Shown piece after piece: positions 43,517 through 54,744 of a stretch of 64,000 nucleotides of DNA. Under the pieces are notes generated by a model. That model ran no database searches and had not been told where the DNA came from. It saw only the letters and a list, made by a program, of their open reading frames with translations. A program made the translations under genes and the position numbers. How positions within the stretch are numbered: the first letter of the stretch is position 1; every line of letters starts with the position of its first letter. Source of the stretch: Mortierella sp. BCC40632 (lineage: Eukaryota; Mortierellomycota; Mortierellomycetes; Mortierellales; Mortierellaceae); the NCBI GenBank assembly GCA_011634665.1, contig WAEK01000025.1, positions 124,001 through 188,000 of the forward strand. Direction: 5' to 3'.

Positions 43517-46500
43517 ATGGGCACATCAAAACCATTTAAAATTCGGTGGGTTCCTCCGGCGAAGAGCAACAACTGGAATCCTCCTCCAACAAAGAGAACA
43601 AAGAATGACCCTTCAGCAAAGAGTAAGTTGGTTGCCATCTGAGCTCTTATGTCCACACTCTTTCTACTTGATTGCTGATGGTCGTGTCTAAAACTTCTCT
43701 CCTGACACAGCTACAGCTAACGACCATATCCTCCCTCGAGAACCCTCAGACCACAGTGCAAACGACTCTACCCTCCCTCGAGAAATCCAGAACTATAATG
43801 CCAACGACTCTATCCTCCCCCGAGAGCCCCAGGACCACATTGCAAACGGCCCTATACTCCGCGAGTGCTTCTGTGACCAACAGGAAATTGAAAGAGAGCC
43901 TTCAGCCATCGAAGTGGAGCGGCTACTCGACGACGAAATTGAAAACGAAGGCGGTGGCGGTGAGGAGGAGGAAGAGAGATCCACTCTCGACTCAGAATCT
44001 GACGATTACGGCGCTGTTGATGTTGACAATGGTCTTTTGGATGGAAAAACAGGAGCAGAACTAGCTAAAAAAGGTTTGTAAAGAAGTGAGTTTCTATCTG
44101 GGAGCGATGAGGAAGGTGGGTCACTGGTCATTAGTCCTAACCGCCCGCTCAATAGGAAAGTTTGAGGAGCTAGTGCGCTCTCTCGTTTTACCCAAAGAGT
44201 TGGAACGGACTTTCAATAGTTCCCCTGGAACTATTCAACAGCAAGAGTTACAAACAACTGCCAAGAATGAGAAAGGGAACCCACTTTCAACGAGTACAAT
44301 GTGTGGGTACGCAATACACTTGAACCTATTCAAGGTAGGTTTAGCAGAACGAGCACAAATGATGCTGCGTCTGTTCATCTATCAATTATTAATCCACTTT
44401 CGCTCCACAATAGATGTTCTGCGAGACCAACTATTCTCAGGAAGGGGCATTTCGTTACGACGTGACCCCAGGCAAGGCACTCCTCTTTTTTGAAAAGGTC
44501 ATGTTCCATCGAACGTCCAAGAAGTACTTTTACAAAAAGCAGCACAGAGACGTTAGGACAGCAATCTGTCCTCCGCCAGGTTTTGAAGGACAAGTTCACA
44601 GAAATCGAATTGATCTTGCAGATGGTATGTATATGGGCCTATCTGTGAGTGAAACATCATGCTTTACTCAGTGCCAACTGATGCGATGCTTTAAGACTGG
44701 AGTGGTAACACCACTTTTCTTCACTCTCACAATTTTGCTAGTTTTGAAGGATATCAAGGAAGACAAGAAAGGAAGAAAAGCAGTAGTTGTGCCTTGCGGC
44801 AAGAAGACTATGGATCTTGCAGTGTGTGCACTCACCTATCTCCAGAAGCGACAGGCAAACCGACTAGTGTCTCCAAACAACTCAAAGGAACTACGGAGCG
44901 TCACACAACTACAAAATGCGATTGAGCACTATGGTCAAAACTTGATCATCGGCACTTTGCGGTACGAGCAGGACCTCTCATCAGACTGTATGATACGTAA
45001 CAGCTACACCGAAGAGGAGCATTTGAGAGCATTGCTCGATACTTGGGGTCAACCACTCAGCACACAGGCCCCGTGGATAAGAGAGCACTTTGCTCTTGCA
45101 ATTAGACATGCAATGCTACTAAGGGACGAAGACTTAAGGAGGTTAAATTTGTCAGACTGTTTTGTAGATTTGGCTCAGAACCGCCTGGGAGGCACCCAGG
45201 CTGTGGCCATGTTGGTTTTTGCGATTCATCGCGGAAAGACAAACCAGTCTGGTAAAACTCTCCATGGCGTTGCAATTCGCCATGAGGATGTTCGCCGCTG
45301 CAGTGTAGGAGCGTTTGCATTCTACATGTTCGATCGGTTCCAGGTACGTAGTACGCGCTCTTTTTTTTTTTTTTTTTGGGAAGCAAGCGCACTATTCTCA
45401 TACACACCGAAACTGCATAGAACAAGATGGAGCCTCCACCCAATCTAAATGATCGTAGATGGCTCCAATTCAAGGTTCTACGAGGAGCCAGCCTTGACAC
45501 TACAGCTCCTATCGCATATGCCACCTCAAGAGAGTCTACATTAAGAACTTTTGAGCGTCAAGAGCTTTCATGCGCCTACCTCACCCATTCTGGCCAACAC
45601 AGTGGTGCGATGGAGGGTCAAAGAATGCAAGTCCCGTTGGAAGAAATTAGGAGAGCTGGACGATGGGTGCATGGCAATGGAAAGCTGGAGAACTACTACC
45701 TCAACCAGTATCCGACAAACTTTGCATTTGCCATAGCAGGTTTCAAGGATAGGCCTTTCTACCTGAAAAGGAACGAGGTTTCGCCGTCCCTGGAACTTCA
45801 GAGAAGAGTGTTTCCATTTATCGAAAGCGTATTTGATAAAGAGAGTGGGGAGGACTTAGGATGGCGAAGAGAGTGCGACATGGAGATGATGGAGTACAAC
45901 CCCAATGAAAAAAAGCAACTTCATGATATCACGCCTCTGAGTGCTCTGTCTAACACGTATGAGAGAGCGCCAGTTCATCTGACTAGTGCTATGAGGACCG
46001 AGAAATGCTACTTACGATTGCTTCTTCGAATGCGACGAGTTATTTTGCAAGATGCAGCTGAGTACTTGAGCGGATATTCGTACCTGCAGTCACCCCTGTT
46101 AAATAATGAATTGTTCAAGACACAAGAGTTTCAAGAATTCAAGGCCCTTGTTAAAGCAAGACTGGATATCAAAGACCGATCAATCCCTGACGATATTCCC
46201 CCAAATGTGCTACGACTAATTGAAAATCAACGAGAGGACAGAAACGAGGAGAAACTCCGGCTGATGGAAGATCGCCGACTCTTACATCAAGAGCGACAAG
46301 AGATGTGGCATGGGTTACAAGCACAGCTAGCACATTTGACGGCTGTGCTTTCCAACACCCAATCGATATCACCAGTGCCTCTACCAGCATGGCGGGGATC
46401 AAGCTCTACCTACTCTTCATTTACACAGCCTGGTACATATCGCCCACCGATATTTGGGATGCCAAACTCACATACCTTCGAGCGGGCATGTTCACCGACA

Positions 46501-47112
46501 ATACAGTGTTCTCTAACCAGAAAATCAACCAGGGCTTCGCCAACAGCAGGGTCAATCCTACCAACATCCTCAACAATAAGAGCCTCAGCGGCGGTGTTAC
46601 CAACGAGAAGATATGTTGAAATTGCCCCTCACCCAAGGCAAAGTACCTTTGACGCTGCGGCAGTATTTACCCTAAGCTACCACCTCAAGTCTGTAGAGGA
46701 TGTCTACAGGGAGTATATCAGTTACCGGAGATACCGCGCCAGCAAGAAGCTGCAGAACATGCCCGAAGGAATCTCGCCAAAAACAAGAAAGCAGCTGAGC
46801 AATAGAAAGTTCATCGTCATGGAAATCGAGTACATTCAACAGCAAGGAATTCGAAGGGGGTTGACAGACGAGCAAGCACTCACTAAAGCGCTCAGCCAGT
46901 TAACATGCTCAATGTCTACCATCTATGGAGAAAAGAAGTTGAGTATCAACAGGATGGTTGCGTTTTGTCGCGAGAGAGTGAAAGAAAGGGAGAAAGGAAG
47001 AAATATGGCGCAAGAGCCTAAAGCGAGTGCCCAAGACCAGGACGCTCAGGAAGAAGAAGAGGAGACACTGCAGAGGAGAAAGAGGCCTTGCCTGAGAAAA
47101 TCCGTTGAATAA
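43517..47112 (+). CDS. Crypton tyrosine recombinase with GCR1_C-like tail
   Basis: Six exons splice in frame: 43517-43622, 43711-44073, 44156-44334, 44414-44624, 44742-45343, 45421-47112. Cryptons are DNA transposons that move with a tyrosine recombinase. Exon 2 holds three to four ~16-residue repeats (ANDSILPREPQDH). Then come the Crypton N-core (GYAIHLNLFKMFCETN, YDVTPGKALLFFEK), catalytic Arg region (RHAMLLRDEDLRRLNLSD), LTHSGQHSGAMEGQ, RRAGRW and LENYYL (Tyr), a Gln/Ser-rich linker, and a C-terminal GCR1_C-like DNA-binding domain (VEDVYREYISYRRYR, ISPKTRKQLSNRK). The HxxR box reads HSGQ at 45586-45597, so the second catalytic Arg seems replaced by Gln. Otherwise intact. Intron 5 has a T17 tract. 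Confidence 0.82.
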
Positions 47113-47235
47113 ACTTTTGGCTCGCCCTCTCACACAACGGTTAATCCAGGAAGAGGATACTAAAAAGATGTATTATTACAAAGTTGATGAAGTCCAGCTC
47201 CGGTGAAGAGAGTATGATACAAAAGTGTCTAGTGC

Positions 47236-48700
47236 TTAAAGAGACTTTATCTTCTTAGGCATTGGTGAGACGTTCCACGCCTGAGAGTCGTGATCAAGTG
47301 TGGGTGGATTAATTTCGTCCTTCATTTGTGACCAAAGCCAAACGATCTTTTTGAAAAGTGACTCGATGACTTTCTCCACTCCATTTTCTCGGTACAGAAC
47401 CACTTCGCTAAGCTGGCCAGCCTTGAACTTGAGTGGCCCGTTATCCTGTGAGGTGCACTCAAGGAAATACCACTTCTCAGAATCTGTGACAATCCCAAAG
47501 GACTTCAGCTTCCTCTCCTCCCCATCAACATCATCCATCTCGCGCTTGTGCTTTCTGGAGTTAATAGCTGATTCTAGCTGGAGCATGTTCTGGGCAAGTC
47601 CTTGGTTGAAATCATCTTTCTTGACTTCCGTGACGCCCAAGATATGGCCTTTATCTCTGGTCGATTGCACTGAGAAGTCAACAGGCCCATATCCTCGCGA
47701 CCCGGGGACGGAAAGTCTTCTTTGAGATGAAAGATACAGGTCGTCCTGGAATATTTGTGTTGCTGCAGCCAAAAACAAAAAGACAACCAATGACTTGGTA
47801 GCCTCATTTGCGCTATGTACCCTCAAAACCCTGCTCTTCACTATAACATCTCTGATAAGGTCGTTTAGGATTGTCGTTTGGTTTGCATCCAGTTGCGCTG
47901 AGTGTATGTTGTCAAATAGAGGAATGATGTCGGTACTGGGATCGCCATCTATGGCCAAGCGAAACGACCTACAGACTTCTCTGAAAGTCCATTTGCTGAA
48001 ACTTTTGGATGCAATATCTATACCGATGGAGATTTTGGTATTGTTTGATGCGATGGTGTCTTGAAGTGATTGGCGCAGGACCTCGTCACTGTTTAGAACT
48101 ATTGGCATGGGTTTCTTGTCTTCCAAGGTCATTTTCAGATTATCCTGTTTGTAATCAGAGTCAGGTGGCCGAACCCGAAAGATGCGCCCACAGATCATTC
48201 AGAGTCGCCTTTCTCTCATCGATCTTCCAGGGGATCGTAACCTCCTTGGTAACAAATCCTGACTTGAGTAAGACAACTTCAAAGACTACAAGCTGATTTA
48301 GTATCCCCTAATAGTTCTCAAAGGCTATCTAAAAGCGCAGATAGTTCCAATTACCTTTCGGTTGCGATGGTGGCTCGATGATGATATAGACTGTCTCTTC
48401 TTGAAGGTCCTCAGGAAACACTTTCGAAATGCGAATCGCTGGGCCAAGTTTCTTTCGGTCCTTATTGTTGACATTGGCAAGCAGGATGGGGAGATCATCG
48501 TCGTCGTCGATGATTGGGATGGACACGCGCCAGAGAGTGAGCTTATCTGCATCAATATCATGGAAATCATTGGCCTTTTTGGCCTTGATGAGGTCCTTGA
48601 GTTCTCCAACTGTTGATGCTGCTGTGGTGGAGACAGGGAACGCGTTGGAGGTGGTGGCTCCATCAACAAGACAGAACAGTGTTAAGTCGCTGGTGACCAT
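47236..48700 (-). CDS. Short Crinkler (CRN E) with ExK nuclease domain
   Basis: Exon 1 (48700-48355) is an intact CRN N-terminal domain (LTLFCLVDGATTSN, TVGELKDLIKAKKANDF, LTLWRVSIP). An intron (48354-48286) leads to exon 2 (from 48285), which starts VFEVVLLKSGFVTKEV and shifts by one base near 48185 into IFRVRPPDSDYKQD. The C-terminal domain has SRGYGPVDFSV then LGVTEVKKDDFNQGLAQN, a D...ExK restriction-endonuclease-type core. There is no P-loop NTPase, so the architecture differs from loci A-D. No 28S flank accompanies it. Expected role: secreted effector with a nuclease-like warhead. The single frameshift may be decay or an assembly error. Confidence 0.78.
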
Positions 48701-49017
48701 GATGGAATATAGCAGGAAGTGTGCAAGAGCGAGTGAGCTGGGGGGGAGTGAGTGTAAAAAGAAGGGAAGTGCGATCGACAAAAAGCTGGTTCAAAATGGG
48801 GGAGTGGAACATGGCTCATGGCTCATAGAAATCAGCATTTTGGGAGATTTCCAGCAATTTCCACTTTTTCTGATTCAGGACACTCTAGACCAAGGAGATG
48901 ACTTGGAAAAAAATCATGTGGCTGAAAAGTAGTCAAACCTCTCTAAAATCAACCAAAGATATCGATCCCCCATGTCCGTCCTGTGTCTGATATGTCTCAG
49001 ATTCGATAAATATACTG
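48701..49017. other. Spacer between CRN E and LINE
   Basis: Likely contains the CRN E promoter (minus strand), but it does not match the promoter block of loci B-D by eye. No gene seen. Confidence 0.3.
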
Positions 49018-51081
49018 TTCACTAAGCTCCTGACGAACAGACTTAGACCATGCCTAGGATACCTCATCACAAGCTATCAGTCGGGATTTGTGGCAAACAG
49101 ACTAATAGCAGACAACGGACTAGCCCTATCCGGAATAATGGACCACTGTCGCCAAACTCAGGGACGCCAAGTGGGACTTCTGTTAGACCAGGAGAAAGCA
49201 TACGATCGCATCCATCCAGAACACCTTAGACAAACCTTATCGAAGCTAGGATTTCACCAGGCCTTCATTGACCGCATCAGCAGTCTATTTTTCGGAACTC
49301 AGATCACGCTGAATATCAATGGACACCTCCAAAAGCCTTTCGAGCAGAGAAGAGGCCTGAGGCAAGGTGACCCCCTGTCCCCTCTCCTTTTTAACATTGC
49401 ATTCGAGCCTCTTCTACAATCTATCCTCCAACATCCAAATCTCAGAGGATGCCCCCTCCCGGCCCCAGAGAAACCAATCAAACTTCTGGCATACGCCGAC
49501 GATCTCTTAGTCCTTCTCAACTCCACTCAGGAATGGACAGTACTACAGGAAATTCTTGAGAGATACAGCAGAGCAACAAATGCAAAAGTAAACCTGAGGA
49601 AGACAGTAGCCTTCCCCGCCACATGGAACCCCGACGAGGACCTAGTGGCCACCATGAAAGAGGCATCAATTGAATGGCATGACTCGGCAAACCCCAATTA
49701 CCTCCGCTACTTGGGGTACCCGGTACCCCTATGCGAAAGACATGTACAACAGTTCTTTGACAAAACATTGGAGAAAGTCGAGAAATGCTTCAACATCCAT
49801 TCACAGCGAACCCTATCAATCCTGGGTAGGACACTCATCGTCAATTCCTTGGCTCTGTCAAAAATTTGGCATGTCCTATGGGTGTACCAGCCAACCAAAA
49901 AGTGGTACATGAAAACTCGACAAGTGGTACGAAAATTTGTATGCCCTTTTCAACCAAGGCCGTCATGGACAACAATCTGCGCTCCCAAAGCTCAGGGAGG
50001 ATTAGGAGTTATCGACCCCGAGATTCAAGCTCCAGCTTTTCAGCTCAAACACCTCAGAAACCTGCTGGAGCCATCACCCAGTCTAGGAAGATCAATTATG
50101 GGGGCACTTTTGCATGAATACTCCAAACTGTCCCATCCTTTGGAAGCACTCCTCGGGCCACTAAAAAAGTCAACTCTGGCCTCTATCCAAAAAATCCAAA
50201 TCCTGAAGCCCCTTGTTATGACAGCCCATAGACTCCCAAGGATGGCGTAGGATAAGAACGCTCCACTCCCTCCAGTCAAGACACTTTTAGCCACGCCAGT
50301 GGAATGGTGGCTCCAAGAAGCGGCAATTCCTTCATCACCTTTCCTTTTGAGGACGGGTGATATTTTCGAATTCAACGAACGGATTAAACGCCTGCAACCA
50401 CGACATGATGAAAGGAAAAACAATAAGTTCTGGAAAGATCTCCAAGCCAGTATGAGACACGTGGACAGACGGCTTCTGATCAGTATGACCACTCCAACGC
50501 TGAAAGACGGAGAAGACATTGCAGTCAGGATCCGCAACTCGCAGCTCGCCCACCCAAAGGACAGCAACAAATCAAAAGAACCTCCAACTTTGGAATACGC
50601 CTCGTCCAAACAGCTCAGACTTTTTTTACAAGACCCTCTCCCGGACGAAAAAACACATGGTAGCTCCGCTCAATGGGCCAAGTTTTGGAAACTGAAGATC
50701 CCTCACCAAGCACGAACAATCTGGTGGAGATACCTTCACGGAACAGTTGCTACCAATGAGATCCGACACCTACGATGGAAACAAGACACCTCTCCTAATT
50801 GTAGGATATGCAATAATGACTCAGAAGACAAAGTTCATATGTTCTTCTTGTGCCCCTCCAAGAGACAAGCATGGGTAGAATACCTCCAAGAGACCACTAC
50901 CAAGTTAGACTGGACCGACGAAGATCTATGTTCCCTGGCAGATCTAGCGCCTACACAAATCAAAACCAGTCAAAAGCACCGGCTCTCATATCAACAAGTG
51001 GTAGCATGCGGAATACTTGGTATTTGGAGGATGCACTATGCATCAGTGATGGATGGATATAGGATGAGCAGATTGAGCAGT
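49018..51081 (+). pseudogene. 5'-truncated LINE: RT plus zf-RVT, one stop
   Basis: One frame runs through from FTKLLTNRLRPCLGYLITSY with DQEKAYDRIHPEHL, RRGLRQGDPLSPLLFN, the catalytic LLAYADDLLVLL and GRTLIVNSLALSKIWHVLW. It then continues, after a single TAG at 50248 (probably Trp), to the zinc motif WWRYLHGTVATNEI...CRICNNDSEDKVHMFFLC. RT fingers and any endonuclease ORF are missing: the element begins inside the RT at 49018. Its right edge meets the Ran stop codon at 51081/51082 with no poly-A or repeat between. Same family as 21455-21945. Confidence 0.88.
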
Positions 51082-51723
51082 TTACAAATCAGAATCTTCT
51101 TCGGGAAGAGGCATCTGGGCTGCTCTGCTAAACTCCTCGTTATACTGCTGCATGAGACCTGCATTGACCTGCACCTCTGCAGGGGCTAAGGTAGGTGTGG
51201 TCACAAATTCCAAATCCTGGTGTCCTGTCAGTTCGCGGGCCAGCGAAAGGAAGGGCTTCTCCAAATTGTAGTTTCCTTTAGCGGAGATCTCATGGTACTG
51301 GAGCGACATTTTGTGGTGAAAGTTGATGACCTTGGGCTTCACCTTGCGCTCTCTGATATCGACCTTATTACCGCAGATGACAATGGGGATGTTTCCGCAC
51401 CTGTGGACGATTTCGCGGTGCCAGTCAGGTACATTCTTGTAGGTAATTCTGGAGGTGAGATCGAACATGATGATGCCACACTGGCCATTGACGTAGAATC
51501 CATCACGGGGGCGAGCGAACTTCTCTGAAAGGGCTGAGTCCCAGGTGTTGAAGATGACGTCACCATAGTTAGTGGTAAAGTTCAAGGGGTAGACCTCAGC
51601 ACCCACGATGGCCATGTACTTCTTTTCAAGGACACCCGCCAAGTTACGCTTGATGAAGGAGGACTTTCCCACGCCTCCGTCACCAACGAGGACAAGCTTG
51701 AATGTAGATTGTGTAGTGGTCAT
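51082..51723 (-). CDS. Intronless divergent Ran-type GTPase
   Basis: Ran carries nuclear import/export cargo control through GTP/GDP cycling. This 213-residue frame has Ran's full length, with ATG at 51723 giving [17 protein letters not shown] (an in-frame ATG 27 nt upstream is less likely). Kept: P-loop [30 protein letters not shown] and the acidic tail EEDSDL. Changed: switch [12 protein letters not shown] has Ile where Ran has the Mg-coordinating Thr42, and switch II reads WDSALSEKF instead of DTAGQ, losing Gly68 and the catalytic Gln69. Hydrolysis and effector switching should be impaired. No introns in the whole frame suggests a retrocopy. The frame is intact, which argues for selection or youth. 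Confidence 0.85.
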   Translation of the reverse strand: MTTTQSTFKLVLVGDGGVGKSSFIKRNLAGVLEKKYMAIVGAEVYPLNFTTNYGDVIFNTWDSALSEKFARPRDGFYVNGQCGIIMFDLTSRITYKNVPDWHREIVHRCGNIPIVICGNKVDIRERKVKPKVINFHHKMSLQYHEISAKGNYNLEKPFLSLARELTGHQDLEFVTTPTLAPAEVQVNAGLMQQYNEEFSRAAQMPLPEEDSDL

Positions 51724-52003
51724 CGCTGTGAGTGCATGTGTTGATGTCATAGCAACAAAGACAGGACAAGAGGAGAATGGTCAAGATGAAAGGTGCGGAA
51801 TCCGATAGTGTTTATTGTACTGTATGTACAAGAGGAAAGGCATGCGGTTTACTTTATAGGAGTTGGAGGAGCAGAAGGTGGGGGCACAAGTGGAGGCGCG
51901 GTAAGAATGTGCCAAGGACAGTAATTAGTTAAACTCGAGAAACGTATGGCAATTGCACCACAAATAGAACAATTAGCATCCTGTAAATATGCCAGAGGAC
52001 TGT

Positions 52004-54702
52004 TTATTTGAGTTCTTGGGCTAAGTTCACAGTCTCCTCTAGCTTGGCAACGGTGCCTTGGAGATCCTTCCATGCACAATGGCGCTTTCTGGGACTGTCA
52101 ATAATAACGCTCAGTTCACTCCAGAGTCTCTTCAACTTGGCGTAGCTATCTTTCATCTCTGCTGCTCTAGCTTCTTCCCTTTTCATTTTCTCATCTCTTT
52201 GTCTAACTTTCCTTTGTACCTCCAGCTGGTAGATCAGGTCTGGTGAGATAATGCTCTCTCGAGGGAATCCTGAAGCCTTTTCAGAAAGTTTTGACTCCTG
52301 TATCCGAGTTTCTCTGGCTCGCTCAAAGTAGGCGATTTTATGCCTACCGTAGATCCTTGCAATTAGGTACATGTGCTTGCAGGGTATCCGATGTCTCGTG
52401 TAGTCGGGACACGAACATGAGCAAAGGGCATCCTTCTCGTGATCCAAAGCTACCGAATACTCTACTCCAGGAACTAAAAAGGATTTGACAATGAACTGCA
52501 ATAGTGTACAGCGGTCAGGATTAATCCCACACAGTATTAATAGAGTAGGTACCTGTTGATACATACCGCATGGGCTGCTACGTTCTCTGCAACCATTGCT
52601 TTGGCGGTACCAACATCCAATGCCATGGCTTCCTTTTTCTCTCACCATCATACTCAGAGTGCTTCACTGGTTGAACGCCATGATCAACCTTGAGAAGTTG
52701 AGCCTTGAAGTCTCTTTCTATCTCTCCTTGCAGCAAGAACATGACAACATCAGCCCTGTATCCAGTCTTGCCATCGAGGTAATGAGATTTGAGGGTATGG
52801 AACCATGATTCCAATAGATTGTTTGTGTCGACATGTTGATAATTCTATTGGCGACAAAAAGAGATTTGAGTGGAGAAGTCCATATCTCACCCATCATAGC
52901 AAATCATTCCGCATACCTCTCGGACGAAAAGTACCCACTTCTTCATTCTTTTTTCGCAACTAAGCCAATTTCAGCTCCAAGGAAAGTACAAAAGCGTTCA
53001 GTCCCTGGAAAGGCGACTTTAAACTTTTGCCACAATCCATCCAGCTCCTCATTTGATCTAGCACCGCGTATGGCTTTTAAGTGCAGGCTCCATTTGGCCC
53101 CAGTGTCTCTTCTATCGGAGAGCAAGACCCGTTAATTTAATGAATGTCAATGGCTTTTTGATATCATTCACGATAACTCTCGCGTACATTGCAATCTTTT
53201 TTCATGCGCCTCTCCCATATCTGGGCCACATGGAAGAGGCAATAATAGATGGCAGTTTGAGGGAAGATGGCTTGAACAGCCTCCGTCTCTATTGGCGAGC
53301 AATCCATCATGAACTTTGACACTTTAAACTGGCATGTATCCTTGAGCCAGCTTAGCCACTTCTTGAGCAGAAACCTACAGACCTTAGTTAGGGACGATGC
53401 CATGGTTCAAGCTACTAGTTTTACTGGAACAGAGCCAATTTCTTACGTGGATTCGGTACTGCAAATCAAGTATGCAGATGGGAAAGCCTTTCTGTAACAC
53501 GACATCCTTGACGAGGATGGTAAACAAAGCCGAAGCTTCTCTGATCTTTTTGACATTAGGCATCAACGGTCTGAACACTTTATGTGTGGAGTCCATGCAA
53601 GCTATGAGGCAGTTGCGATGCATAATCTAACGGGGCACGCATACAATGAAGTAGATTAGAGTCGACTATGAATGCACTAGCATAGTGATACTAACGTAAA
53701 TTCATACTTAACCCTACCCCTAACTGGAATTTTGTGCACCATGCAATCATGTACGACTTCTCTTTGCCTTCCGTCTCGATCTGGAACATGCCTTCTCCTC
53801 CTCTCATCTTGATGTCCTTGATCCAGAGGTGAACGCTTTTGAAGATATCCTGGTCTTTAGTGGCCTCTTTCATCTGCCGACGATAAAACACGCCATGCAC
53901 ATCCTTGTAGTTGATCAATAGACTAGAGGAGAGAGCACTGTTGTGTTCAAGCTTGTTGGAAAGGTTCTTAGTATTTGTAGACTCATCACTGTTGCATTGA
54001 GTGGCAATGACTTACCAAGCAGAGGTTGTCTTCGCTGGGTATGAGTCGTTTTTGGATTCCCTTCCAGTCAAGTCCTTGGTCGACGTTCGACTTGATCCAA
54101 TTTAACTCATTCGCACCCAAGGGCAAACGTGCCCTGTCTGACATAGAAGTTCCGTGGTTGTGTTTCCAATAATACTCGACAACGACACAGTCGTTCCCCA
54201 TGGGCTTCTGGATTCTGATATGCGCCTTGCATCCTGTACCAACTGATTCCCTTTGTAGATGTGTTTTACTCGAGGGCCGCCGCCTGCAATCATATCGTAC
54301 TGTCCAGTCGAAGCTCCTTGGTCGGCCTGGCCCTATGTGCAATTCCTTATGAGTTGGAAGGGGGTTGTCCAAGCTTCCATTGTCAAAGACAATACTGCGA
54401 GAGTTTTCTTCGCTGCAGCGTAGCCATTGGAAGGCATCTCGTTCTTGGTTCCAGAACTGTTTAAATCCATCGACTGAGAAGACCATTCGAAGAGGAATAG
54501 GTGAATCAACAGGGATAGGATGAGGGCTGACAATGGCATGAATGTCATAGTCAGGCGAGTAGGGCAAGATGTCTCTGGCTGTCAAGGGATGCATTGCTGA
54601 TGTGGTTGATGAGAACGATGCAATCATGCAAGCACCTGATATCATTTCTGGGTCGCTTAAGCCACATTTCTCACAAGCAATAAAAAGGCTTCTGTCTTCC
54701 AA
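52004..54702 (-). CDS. MULE transposase 1 (FAR1-DDE-SWIM), several exons
   Basis: Minus-strand Mutator-like transposase. First exon (54702 to about 54017) ends in a FAR1/WRKY-GCM1-type DNA-binding region (RSFDWTVRYDC, GTGCKAHIRIQ, YYWKHNHGTS) before a GTAAGT donor. Later pieces carry the DDE core: ACMDSTHKVFRPLM (first Asp), VSKFMMDCSPIETEAV (second Asp), CLFHVAQIWERRM, and MESWFHTLKSHYLDGKT (Glu). The last exon has the SWIM finger CSCSCPDYTRHRIPCKH and ends at 52004. Exact joins in 52.6-54.0 kb are not resolved; frames change at likely introns. Divergent from the FEN1-TnpB-like gene, 42 bp apart. Confidence 0.75.
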
Positions 54703-54744
54703 CCTTGTCCTCTGACCCCATGCGCCATCGCAATCAGTTTCTTG

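Noticed and set aside
52833..53135. 100-residue plus-strand frame
   Set aside because: Antisense of MULE 1 exons carrying transposase motifs on the minus strand.
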